This document shows, one piece after another, positions 56,793-64,000 of a stretch of 64,000 bases of DNA (its first letter is position 1; each line of letters opens with the position of its first letter). The translations under genes and the position numbers were made by a program. The stretch is from Streptomyces sp. NRRL F-525 (GTDB lineage: Bacteria > Actinomycetota > Actinomycetes > Streptomycetales > Streptomycetaceae): positions 1-64,000 of the forward strand of contig NZ_JNXE01000016.1 in the NCBI RefSeq assembly GCF_000716605.1, given 5' to 3'. A model generated the notes under the pieces. It was not told the DNA's origin, did no database searches, and saw only the letters and a program-made list of their open reading frames with translations.

Positions 56793-57629
56793 TCAGATGC
56801 CGACCTTGATGCGCGTGAAGCGCTTCAGGGTGACACCCGCCTCGTCCAGAACCTTCTGGACGGACTTCTTGGGGTCGAGCGCGTACGGCTGACCGAGCAG
56901 CGTCGCGTCCTTGAAGAAGCCGTTGACGCGGCCCTCGACGATCTTGGCGATCGCGGCCTCGGGCTTGCCCTCGGCGCGGGTGGTCTCCTCGGCGATACGG
57001 CGCTCGGACTCGACGACCTCGGCCGGCACGTCCTCCTTGGCCAGGTACTTCGGCGCGAAGGCGGCGATGTGCTGGGCGACACCGCGGGCGACCTCGGCGT
57101 TCTCCTTGTCCAGCTCGACGAGGACACCGATCTGCGGGGGCAGGTCGGGCATCGTGCGGTGCATGTACGCGGAGACGTAGCCGTCGTCGTACTGGGCGAA
57201 GCGGTCGAGGACGATCTTCTCGCCCAGGTTCGCGTTGGCCTCGTCGACGAACGCCTGGACCGTCTTGCCGGGCTCGATGTCGGACGCGAGGAGCGCCGCG
57301 ATGTCGGCCGGGGCGGAGGCGGCGACGTGCTCGGCGATCTGGCGGGCGACGGACTGGAACTTCTCGCCCTTGGCGACGAAGTCTGTCTCGCACTTCAGCT
57401 CGACCAGGACACCGGAGGTGTTGTCCTCGGCGATGACCGAGACCACAGCGCCGTTCTCGGCGGAGCGGCCCTCGCGCTTGGCGACGCCCTTCTGGCCCTT
57501 GATACGGAGCGCCTCGACGGCCTTCTCGACGTTGCCGTCGGCCTCGTCCAGCGCCTTCTTGCAGTCCATCATGCCGGCGCCGGTGAGCTCACGGAGCTTC
57601 TTGACGTCGGCGGCGGTGTAGTTCGCCAT
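56793..57629 (-). CDS. Elongation factor Ts
   Basis: 278 residues. The UBA-like start MANYTAADVKKLRELTGAGMMDCKKALDEA and the core CETDFVAKGEKF and MHRTMPDLPPQIGVLVELD are typical. Exchanges GDP for GTP on EF-Tu. Downstream of rpsB in the usual order. Confidence 0.97.
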   Translation of the reverse strand: MANYTAADVKKLRELTGAGMMDCKKALDEADGNVEKAVEALRIKGQKGVAKREGRSAENGAVVSVIAEDNTSGVLVELKCETDFVAKGEKFQSVARQIAEHVAASAPADIAALLASDIEPGKTVQAFVDEANANLGEKIVLDRFAQYDDGYVSAYMHRTMPDLPPQIGVLVELDKENAEVARGVAQHIAAFAPKYLAKEDVPAEVVESERRIAEETTRAEGKPEAAIAKIVEGRVNGFFKDATLLGQPYALDPKKSVQKVLDEAGVTLKRFTRIKVGI

Positions 57630-57741
57630 GATCTGTGAATCTCTTCTCGGAGTTCGAAGTCTCGAAGTCGGCGGCGGCCGCAGATAGCGCGGGCTTCCGC
57701 CAAGGATCTACGGGCTACGAAGATCTAGGGGCTGTGGATGA

Positions 57742-57774
57742 ACGGCGGGTGGCGCGGTCCGCACCACCCGCCGT
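57742..57774 (-). terminator. Hairpin between rpsB and tsf
   Basis: Perfect 11-bp stem ACGGCGGGTGG / CCACCCGCCGT with an 11-nt loop. Probably an attenuator or partial terminator adjusting tsf relative to rpsB. Confidence 0.75.
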
Positions 57775-57802
57775 CCTCCTGCCAGCCCTTTGGCCCGGAA
57801 GG

Positions 57803-58753
57803 TCAGGCCTGCTCGGCCTCGGCGGCCGGAGCGGCCTCGACCTCGGCGGCGGGCGCCTCGACCTCGGCAGCGGCCTCAGCGGCGGCCGGAGCCTCGTCGG
57901 CCTGCTCGGCGTCGGCGACCTTCTCCGTCTCGGCGGAGGTCTGCACCTCGGCCTCGGCGGCGGGGGTCTCGTCGGCCTTCTTCTCGCCCTCGAGCAGGTC
58001 GCGCTCCCACGCGGCCAGCGGCTCGCCGGCGGCCTTGTCACCCTTGGCCTCGGCGGCGACACCGGAGCGGCTGATGAGGCCCTCGGCGACGGCGTCGGCG
58101 ATCACGCGGGTGAGCAGGGTGACGGAGCGGATCGCGTCGTCGTTGCCCGGGATCTTGTAGTCGACCTCGTCGGGGTCGCAGTTCGTGTCGAGGATGGCGA
58201 CGACCGGGATGTTGAGCTTCCGGGCCTCACCGACCGCGATGTGCTCCTTCTTGGTGTCCACGATCCAGACGGCGCTGGGAACCTTGGACATCTCGCGGAT
58301 ACCACCGAGGGTCTTCTCCAGCTTGGCCTTCTCGCGCGAGAGCACGAGAAGCTCCTTCTTGGTGAGACCGGACGCGGCGACGTCCTCGAAGTCGATCTGC
58401 TCGAGCTCCTTGAGGCGCTGCAGACGCTTGTAGACGGTGGAGAAGTTGGTGAGCATGCCGCCCAGCCAGCGCTGGTTGACGTAGGGCATGCCGACGCGGG
58501 TGGCCTGCTCGGCGATGGCCTCCTGCGCCTGCTTCTTCGTACCGACGAACATGACCGTGCCGCCGTGGGCGACGGTCTCCTTGACGAACTCGTAGGCGCG
58601 GTCGATGTACGACAGCGACTGGAGCAGGTCGATGATGTAGATGCCGTTGCGCTCCGTGAAGATGAAGCGCTTCATCTTCGGGTTCCAACGACGGGTCTGG
58701 TGACCGAAGTGGACGCCGCTTTCCAGCAGCTCCCGCATCGTGACGACGGCCAT
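57803..58753 (-). CDS. 30S ribosomal protein S2
   Basis: 316 residues. The core ([60 protein letters not shown]) is intact; the last ~60 residues are an Ala/Glu repeat-like tail ([20 protein letters not shown]), which is frequent in Streptomyces. AAGGAG lies 5 bases before ATG 58753. First gene of the rpsB-tsf unit. Confidence 0.97.
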   Translation of the reverse strand: MAVVTMRELLESGVHFGHQTRRWNPKMKRFIFTERNGIYIIDLLQSLSYIDRAYEFVKETVAHGGTVMFVGTKKQAQEAIAEQATRVGMPYVNQRWLGGMLTNFSTVYKRLQRLKELEQIDFEDVAASGLTKKELLVLSREKAKLEKTLGGIREMSKVPSAVWIVDTKKEHIAVGEARKLNIPVVAILDTNCDPDEVDYKIPGNDDAIRSVTLLTRVIADAVAEGLISRSGVAAEAKGDKAAGEPLAAWERDLLEGEKKADETPAAEAEVQTSAETEKVADAEQADEAPAAAEAAAEVEAPAAEVEAAPAAEAEQA

Positions 58754-59033
58754 GGCCGTTCTCCTTGATTTACTCGGTTGTGCCGCGAGCACCGGACGGC
58801 ACTCGCGCCTGACGCCCACGTGCGCGTGCCCAGAGGACCGAGGAGCGCTGACACCGGTTTCGTCTTGACGACGGAGGACCAGATGCCGGGGCGTGCGAAG
58901 TCGACCCGGTGACCCGGATCGCCAAAGGAAGTGTACGGGACCCGCGAGGCACCGGGTGACGCCGTTGTCCACAACCCCACGCCGGTCCACAGGTCCCGGC
59001 CATGATCGGCCCGGGTACGGCACGGTTTGTGCC

Positions 59034-59603
59034 ATGCGAACGCGACGACATGGACCCCCGATGCGCATGGCACCGGCGCTACTGCTGGCCGTCCTCCTGA
59101 CCCTGCTGACCTGCACGGCCCGTGCGAACGACAGCCCACCACCCCTACCCGGAGCCCCGGCCCCCTCAGTACCGGCCATCGCCCGCGCCTGGCCCGTCGG
59201 TTCCCACCCGTTGGTCCTACGAGGCTGGGAGCCCCCGGCGACGGTCTACGGCCGCGGCCACCGAGGCGTGGACCTGGCGACCCCGGCCGGCGCTGAGGTA
59301 CGAGCGGTAGCGGCGGGCCGGGTGTCCTTCGCGGGCCGGGTGGCGGGAAGAGGAGTGGTCGCGGTCGAACTGACCGGCACGGACTTACGCACGACGTACG
59401 AGCCAGTGACCGCGACCGTGAAGAAGGGCGACGAGGTGGAACCGGGCGAGGTGGTGGGCACCGTGGAAATCACCGGCTCCCATTGCGCAACGACATGCGT
59501 GCACTGGGGCTTGCTGAGAGGAGAGACGTACTTGAACCCGCTGGAGCTGCTGCCCCCATGGCTGCTGAATCGGGGCCCATCCCGCCTGCTGCCGGTTCTG
59601 TGA
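59034..59603 (+). CDS. Secreted M23-type peptidase
   Basis: 189 residues. Signal peptide at residues 1-32 ([17 protein letters not shown]). LytM motifs: HRGVDLA (His and Asp ligands) and a Cys-linked CVHWGLLRG that replaces the usual Hx[19 protein letters not shown] is the beta-strand core. Probably cuts peptidoglycan cross-bridges. Divergent from rpsB; ATG 59061 is an alternative start. Confidence 0.8.
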   Translation: MRTRRHGPPMRMAPALLLAVLLTLLTCTARANDSPPPLPGAPAPSVPAIARAWPVGSHPLVLRGWEPPATVYGRGHRGVDLATPAGAEVRAVAAGRVSFAGRVAGRGVVAVELTGTDLRTTYEPVTATVKKGDEVEPGEVVGTVEITGSHCATTCVHWGLLRGETYLNPLELLPPWLLNRGPSRLLPVL

Positions 59604-59616
59604 CCCCGCTTCTTCT

Positions 59617-59649
59617 AGGGGCGCGGGGAACTGCGCGCCCAGCCCCCAC
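59617..59649. repeat. Dispersed intergenic hairpin element, copy 2
   Basis: Essentially identical to the element at 1485-1517. Here it lies between two convergent genes, where a bidirectional terminator would be useful. Confidence 0.75.
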
Positions 59650-59667
59650 CGGCCCCACACTCAAAAC

Positions 59668-60249
59668 TCAACCCAGAACCCCCCGCAAAGCCATACTCAC
59701 CGCAGCCTCAGTAATCACCGAGGGATCCTCAGCGGCCCCCAGCTCAATCCGCCGCACAGCCGCATCAACAACACCCTGAACCAACATCGCCGCCAGCCGA
59801 GGCTCCGCATGCCCCATATCCCCGAGCGCCGAGACGATCATCGCCACCAACCCCCCATGCGCGGCCCGGATCTTCTCCCGAGCCCCCGCATCGAGTTCGC
59901 TCGCGGAGATGGCGACAACAGCCCGATGCCGCCGATCCCCGACCAGGGCAAGCTGCTGCCGCACATACGCCTCGACCTTGCCCTCGGCGGAGCCGGCCCC
60001 CTCCATCGCGGAAGACACATCCGCCGCCCACACGGGAAAGTCGACCTCGCACAGCTCCTCGACGACCGCGGCCCGGGAGCGGAAGTACTCGTACACGGAC
60101 GACCGCGCCAGCCCCGTCCGCTCGGCCAGGGCCGGGAACGTCAGCGCCTCCGTCCCACCCTCGGACAGCAGGGAACGAGCCGCGTCCAGCAGGGCGGCTC
60201 GCTGCATCGACCGGTGCTCGGCCACGGAGGCCGCTCGAATCCTTGGCAC
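59668..60249 (-). CDS. TetR-family regulator
   Basis: 193 residues. N-terminal helix-turn-helix (LLDAARSLLSEGGTEALTFPALAE, RTGLARSSVYEYFRSRAAVVEE) and a helical ligand domain with AVVAISASELDAGAREKI. Start GTG 60249. Target unknown; no divergent enzyme gene sits beside it, and it follows whiG in the same direction. Confidence 0.85.
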   Translation of the reverse strand: MPRIRAASVAEHRSMQRAALLDAARSLLSEGGTEALTFPALAERTGLARSSVYEYFRSRAAVVEELCEVDFPVWAADVSSAMEGAGSAEGKVEAYVRQQLALVGDRRHRAVVAISASELDAGAREKIRAAHGGLVAMIVSALGDMGHAEPRLAAMLVQGVVDAAVRRIELGAAEDPSVITEAAVSMALRGVLG

Positions 60250-60343
60250 GTCAACCACTCTACGGACGGCGCACCCCCGGCGGGAGTGACCCAGGCCATG
60301 CAGGCACGATTCTGCGAGGTCACCCAGGCCGTACTCCTTCTGC

Positions 60344-61186
60344 TCAGCGGCCAAAACTCGCCAGCTTGGCGCGCAACTGCAGCACGGACTTGGTGTGGAT
60401 CTGGCTGACCCGGCTCTCGGTCACCCCGAGCACGTTGCCGATCTCGGCGAGGGTCAGGCCCTCGTAGTAGTACAGCGTGACGACGGTCTTCTCCCGCTCG
60501 GGCAGCGTGTTGATCGCCCGCGCCAGGAACCTCCGCAGCTCCCGCCCCTCGGCCACCTCCACCGGGTTGTCGGCGGCGGTGTCCTCCAGGGTGTCCATCA
60601 GGCTGAGCCGGTCGCCGCCCTCGCCGCCGGCGTGCAGCAGCTCCTCCAGGGCGACCACGTTGGCCAGCGACAACTGGCTGAAGACGGCGTGGAGTTCCTC
60701 CACCGCGATGCCCATCTCGGCGGCCACCTCGCCCTCGCTGGGCGTGCGCCTCAGCCGTGCCTCCAGCGTGGCGTACGCCCGCTCGACGTTCCGCGCCTTC
60801 TGCCGTACCGAGCGCGGGATCCAGTCCAGCGCGCGGAGTTCGTCGATCATCGCGCCCCGGATGCGGGTGATCGCGTACGTCTCGAACTTGATCTCCCGCT
60901 CGATGTCGAACTTCTCGATCGCGTCGATCAGTCCGAACACCCCCGACGACACGAAGTCCGCCTGTTCCACATTGGGCGGCAGCCCGACGCTCACCCGTCC
61001 CGCGACGTACTTCACGAGCGGCGAGTAGTGCAGGATCAGCTGCTCACGCAGCCGCTCGTCGCCCGTCGTCTTGTACGACCGCCACAGCTCGTCGAGCGTC
61101 GAGGGAGCGGGCGGCCGGACGCTGCCACCGTCGCGGGCGGCTGGGGGGATCGCCGCCCGGTCGGACCCGGAGGTGTGCTGGGGCAT
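60344..61186 (-). CDS. Sporulation sigma factor WhiG
   Basis: 280 residues, the same length as S. coelicolor WhiG. FliA-type sigma-70 with region 2 ([61 protein letters not shown]), region 3, and region 4 ([40 protein letters not shown]). It starts the switch from aerial hyphae to spores. ATG 61186. Its presence strongly marks the genome as Streptomyces-like. Confidence 0.95.
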   Translation of the reverse strand: MPQHTSGSDRAAIPPAARDGGSVRPPAPSTLDELWRSYKTTGDERLREQLILHYSPLVKYVAGRVSVGLPPNVEQADFVSSGVFGLIDAIEKFDIEREIKFETYAITRIRGAMIDELRALDWIPRSVRQKARNVERAYATLEARLRRTPSEGEVAAEMGIAVEELHAVFSQLSLANVVALEELLHAGGEGGDRLSLMDTLEDTAADNPVEVAEGRELRRFLARAINTLPEREKTVVTLYYYEGLTLAEIGNVLGVTESRVSQIHTKSVLQLRAKLASFGR

Positions 61187-61457
61187 TCGTCGCCTTGTGC
61201 CGTTCTGCCGTGAAGTGGGGTTGCCTGGGTGAGCTGTCGGAGTGATGGGGAGATGCCGGTCTGTGCCGGAATCCCCGTGAGCGTAGCGTGACTGGAGTGT
61301 CGCGGTGTGCGAAGGGCGGGGCTCGGACCGGGCACGGACGCGTTCGACGAGGTGCCGGAACAGGTCACTCCGATCGCTCTGCGTGATCATCGGAATGCGC
61401 CAACTGCGGGAATTCCCAAGGGTGTCGGGGTTCCCCCGGACGGCCGAACACACTCGG

Positions 61458-63392
61458 TCAGCGGCGCCCCCGATCCGGCCGGACCGAGATCATCGCCTGG
61501 CGTGTCAACTTCCAGCCGTCGCCGTGTCGTTCGACGTAACCAAGTGCTCGGAGTTCGTACAGTCTCGCGATCGCGTCGTCCTCCGTGGTCTGCGCACCGC
61601 GCGCGATCTGCCCCGGCGGCGCGGCCCTGTTGCCGGGCAGTGCGGCGAGGACGCGCTGGGCGGCCGGCTCCAACAGGTCGCGCGGGAGCACCGGTCCGCG
61701 TCGGTCCGGGGCCAGTTCGCCCATGCCACCGACCAGTTCGACGACTTCCGCGGCGTCGGTGACCAGCACCGCGTCCCCGCGCAGGAGTTCGTGCACTCCG
61801 GCTGACAGCGCACTGGTCGCCGGCCCAGGTACCCCTATGGTGTGACGCCCCAATCGCTGTGCGGCCCGCGCCGTGACGAGCGACCCGCTCCGGTACGCGG
61901 CCTCGACCACCACGGTGCCCCGCGTGAGCGCGGCGATCACCCGGTTCCGGAGGATGAACCTGCTCGGTGTCGGATGCTCGCCGGGCGGCAACTCGCCGAC
62001 CACGAGCCCCTGTTCGGCGATCCTGCGGATCAACTCGGCGTGCCCGCGCGGGTAGGGCCGGTCGACGCCGCACGCGAGGACGGCGACCGTGACCCCGGTC
62101 GCACCGAGGGCGCCGCGATGGGCGGCGCCGTCGACTCCGTAGGCACCGCCGGAGACGACCACCCAGCCGCGTTCGGCCAGTCCGGCGGCGAGGGTGGCCG
62201 CCATGTGCGCGCCGTACTCGGTGCAGGCGCGGGCGCCGACGACGGCGACCGACTTGAGTGCCAACATCCGCAGGTTGGGTTCCCCGCGCACCCACAGCCC
62301 GATGGGCCGCGCGTCCCCGAGGTCGTCGAGCTGGGCGGGCCACTCGACATCACCGGGACACACGAACCGGACGCCCGCGTCCCGCGCAACGGCCAAGTCC
62401 CGCCCGGCCTCGAGCAGTTGGGCCCGCGCACACAGCCCGGCCCACCGCTTGTCGGTCACCCCGGTCAGCTGCGGCCCTCCGTTCCACAGCCGCCGGGCGA
62501 CCTCCACGGCCCCGAGCTCCCGAATCCATCGCCCGGCGACCTCGTCCCCGGGTTCGACAACCCGGGCGAGAAAGACACGCGCGAACAGGTCGTCGCCCGC
62601 GTCTTGGAGCCCGGCCGGGTCATGGGTTCCGGTCGCGTCATCGGGCCCGGTGCGGCCATCCATCCCGGTCACCGCATCGGGTCCGGTCCGACCGGCGGTT
62701 CCGGTCTGGCCATCGGTTCCGGCCTGGCTATCGGTTCCGGCCTGGCCATCGGTTCCGGTCATGACGTCGGCCCCGGTGCGGCCGCCCAAACCACTCACGC
62801 CATCGGACCCGGCCCGACCATCCACCCCAGTCACGCCATCAGTCCCGGTCTGACCATCAGTTCCGGTCATGACGTCGGCCCCGGTGCGGCCACCGAACCC
62901 AGTCACGCCATCAGTCCCGGTCCGACCATCGGCCCCGGTCCTGCTACCGGTCCTGGTCCGATCATGGGACCCACTCGAATCATCGAACCCGGTCACATCG
63001 TCGACCCCGCTCCGGCCATCGACCTCAGTCACGGCGCCGGCCCCGATCGTGCCGCCGGTCCCGGTGCGGCAAGGAGACCCGTTCGCACCATCGAACCCGG
63101 TCACATCGTCGGTGCCGGTCCGGCCATCCACCCCGGCCCGGCCATCGGCCCCGGTCACGCCATCGGCGCCGATCGTGCCACCGATCCCGGTCCGACCATG
63201 GGTCCCGCTCGCACCATCGAACCCGGCTACATCGTCGCCCCCGGCCCAGCCATCGACCCCGCCCGCGTCATCAATCCCGGCCCGATCATGACTCCCGGCC
63301 CGATCATGCCCCCCGGTCCAACCATCGCCCCTCGCCCGGTGATTGACCCCGCCCATGTCCTCGGCCCGGGTCACGTCATCGCCCCGGGTCAC
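61458..63392 (-). CDS. DNA-processing protein DprA with a ~240-residue hexapeptide-repeat N-terminus
   Basis: 644 residues, compared with about 380 for ordinary Streptomyces DprA. Residues 1-15 are GDDVTR-like hexads, 16-262 are a repeat rich in Gly/Thr/Asp (TGTDGQ-type hexads, Gly at most third positions), and from about 268 the normal DprA begins ([15 protein letters not shown]), with the Rossmann core ([35 protein letters not shown]), [22 protein letters not shown] and a C-terminal winged helix. GTG 63392 overlaps the comM stop as GTGA. DprA loads RecA on incoming single-stranded DNA. Internal in-frame ATGs inside the repeat could give shorter forms. Confidence 0.85.
   Translation of the reverse strand: MTRGDDVTRAEDMGGVNHRARGDGWTGGHDRAGSHDRAGIDDAGGVDGWAGGDDVAGFDGASGTHGRTGIGGTIGADGVTGADGRAGVDGRTGTDDVTGFDGANGSPCRTGTGGTIGAGAVTEVDGRSGVDDVTGFDDSSGSHDRTRTGSRTGADGRTGTDGVTGFGGRTGADVMTGTDGQTGTDGVTGVDGRAGSDGVSGLGGRTGADVMTGTDGQAGTDSQAGTDGQTGTAGRTGPDAVTGMDGRTGPDDATGTHDPAGLQDAGDDLFARVFLARVVEPGDEVAGRWIRELGAVEVARRLWNGGPQLTGVTDKRWAGLCARAQLLEAGRDLAVARDAGVRFVCPGDVEWPAQLDDLGDARPIGLWVRGEPNLRMLALKSVAVVGARACTEYGAHMAATLAAGLAERGWVVVSGGAYGVDGAAHRGALGATGVTVAVLACGVDRPYPRGHAELIRRIAEQGLVVGELPPGEHPTPSRFILRNRVIAALTRGTVVVEAAYRSGSLVTARAAQRLGRHTIGVPGPATSALSAGVHELLRGDAVLVTDAAEVVELVGGMGELAPDRRGPVLPRDLLEPAAQRVLAALPGNRAAPPGQIARGAQTTEDDAIARLYELRALGYVERHGDGWKLTRQAMISVRPDRGRR
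62616..63344 (-). repeat. About forty 18-bp repeats inside dprA
   Basis: 18-bp units of the type CCATCGGTTCCGGTCTGG on the plus strand, encoding six residues each on the minus strand. Larger blocks of 24, 30, 36 and 42 residues, all multiples of six, recur (starting DDVTGF or DGVTGF), showing duplications of whole groups of units. Confidence 0.9.
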
Positions 63393-63400
63393 GTCATCGC
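63365..63400. repeat. Perfect 18-bp tandem duplication at the comM/dprA junction
   Basis: 63365-63382 and 63383-63400 are identical and include the comM stop and the dprA start. The unit length equals that of the downstream dprA repeat. Confidence 0.9.
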
Positions 63401-64000
63401 CCCGATCGCCATCGGCACGCCTCGCGGTACGCCGGTGCGCAGTTGGAGCGCGAGGGCCACATCGGTCACCCCGGGTCGGTCGTGGCCGACCAGGTCCGCG
63501 ACCGTCCAGGCGACGCGCAGCACCCGGTCCAGCCCGCGCGCGGTGAGCGCGCCGCGCTCCAGGCTGCGCTCGGCCTCGTCCATCGCCCCGCGCTCGGCGT
63601 GCCAGCGGCTGCGCAGTTCGCGGCCGGGCACCTCGCTGTTGGTGCGCCAGGGCGTGTCCGCGAGCCGTGCCGCAGCCCGCTCCCTGGCCGCCCGCACCCG
63701 GTCCGCGACCGTCGCCGTGGACTCTCCCCGCGAACCGCGTCCGGTGAGCTGTTCCCGCGTGACCCGGTCCACCTCCACCCTCAGGTCCACCCGGTCGAGC
63801 AGCGGCCCGGAGAGCCTGGCCTGGTACCTCCGGATCGACATCGGCGCGCACTCGCACAGGTCGCCGGTCTGCGAGAAACGACCGCACGGACAGGGGTTGG
63901 CGGCCAGCACCATCAGGAACCTCGCCGGGAAACGTACGACCCCCGCACTCCGCGCGATCACCACATGCCCGGCCTCCAGAGGTTGTCGTAGCGCGTCCAG
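63389..64000 (-). CDS. ComM/YifB Mg-chelatase-like AAA+ ATPase, 3' part
   Basis: The visible 203 residues are the C-terminal part of YifB/ComM, cut by the window edge. AANPCPCGRFSQTGDLCECAP is the zinc-type loop, YQARLSGPLLDRVDLRVEV follows, and the C-terminal helical domain ends VALALQLRTGVP. ComM is a branch-migration helicase for transformation DNA; its gene next to dprA is the usual order. The stop lies inside an 18-bp duplication. Confidence 0.9.
   Translation of the reverse strand: MDALRQPLEAGHVVIARSAGVVRFPARFLMVLAANPCPCGRFSQTGDLCECAPMSIRRYQARLSGPLLDRVDLRVEVDRVTREQLTGRGSRGESTATVADRVRAARERAAARLADTPWRTNSEVPGRELRSRWHAERGAMDEAERSLERGALTARGLDRVLRVAWTVADLVGHDRPGVTDVALALQLRTGVPRGVPMAIGAMT

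Noticed and set aside
62616..63344. Possible CRISPR array
   Set aside because: The 18-bp units are directly adjacent with no unique spacers, and they keep a reading frame in dprA.

Overview
The window is chromosomal DNA from a Streptomyces (or very close actinomycete). It is very GC-rich, genes are densely packed with GTG/TTG starts and frequent 1-20 nt overlaps, and it carries WhiG, an LAETG surface protein, an Endo H-type glycosidase and many small regulators paired divergently with their targets. From memory, the conserved genes follow the S. coelicolor order around SCO5619-SCO5662, read backwards; this was not checked by alignment.

Layout. 1-4500: a DUF4190 membrane protein flanked by two 184-bp inverted repeat arms, an aminodeoxyfutalosine deaminase-like enzyme, a glycerophosphodiesterase, and a divergent F420-reductase-like/HxlR pair. 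4478-9900: an ECF sigma factor fused to a zinc anti-sigma motif, membrane segments and 41 uninterrupted Gly-X-Y triplets, then a Tat-exported alginate-lyase-like protein, a secreted serine hydrolase and a small membrane protein. 9900-18430: nitroreductase/IclR, a secreted carboxylesterase, a four-gene unit (anchored protein, class F sortase, ECF sigma, membrane protein), dihydrolipoyl dehydrogenase, and a YhgE-like membrane protein with a MarR regulator. 18440-26305: a complete D-mannonate to KDG to KDPG to pyruvate + G3P pathway under a GntR repressor. 26330-32950: amidohydrolase, methionine/cystathionine gamma-lyase with a divergent Lrp, PhzF, type B esterase with a divergent AsnC-type regulator. 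32977-37669: a five-gene redox cassette (AKR, SDR, MDR, cupin, CMD) opposite an XRE/MmyB regulator, with a perfect 17-bp palindrome between them. 37818-44016: Endo H, then polyamine uptake and catabolism genes. 44137-48720: an ABC pair, VOC and LOG proteins, an LAETG protein. 48758-52722: thiamine ABC transporter (thiQ, thiP, thiB) behind a TPP riboswitch. 52753-58753: rlmN, cdsA, frr, pyrH, tsf, rpsB. 59034-64000: M23 peptidase, TetR, whiG, dprA, and the 3' part of comM/yifB.

The most unusual features are (1) dprA, whose N-terminus carries about 240 residues of hexapeptide, largely Gly-X-X repeat that appears to grow out of a duplicated comM stop region, (2) the one-polypeptide ECF sigma / anti-sigma / collagen-like protein, (3) the sortase-substrate-sigma operon with a non-canonical APDTG motif, and (4) the 184-bp inverted repeat around the DUF4190 gene.
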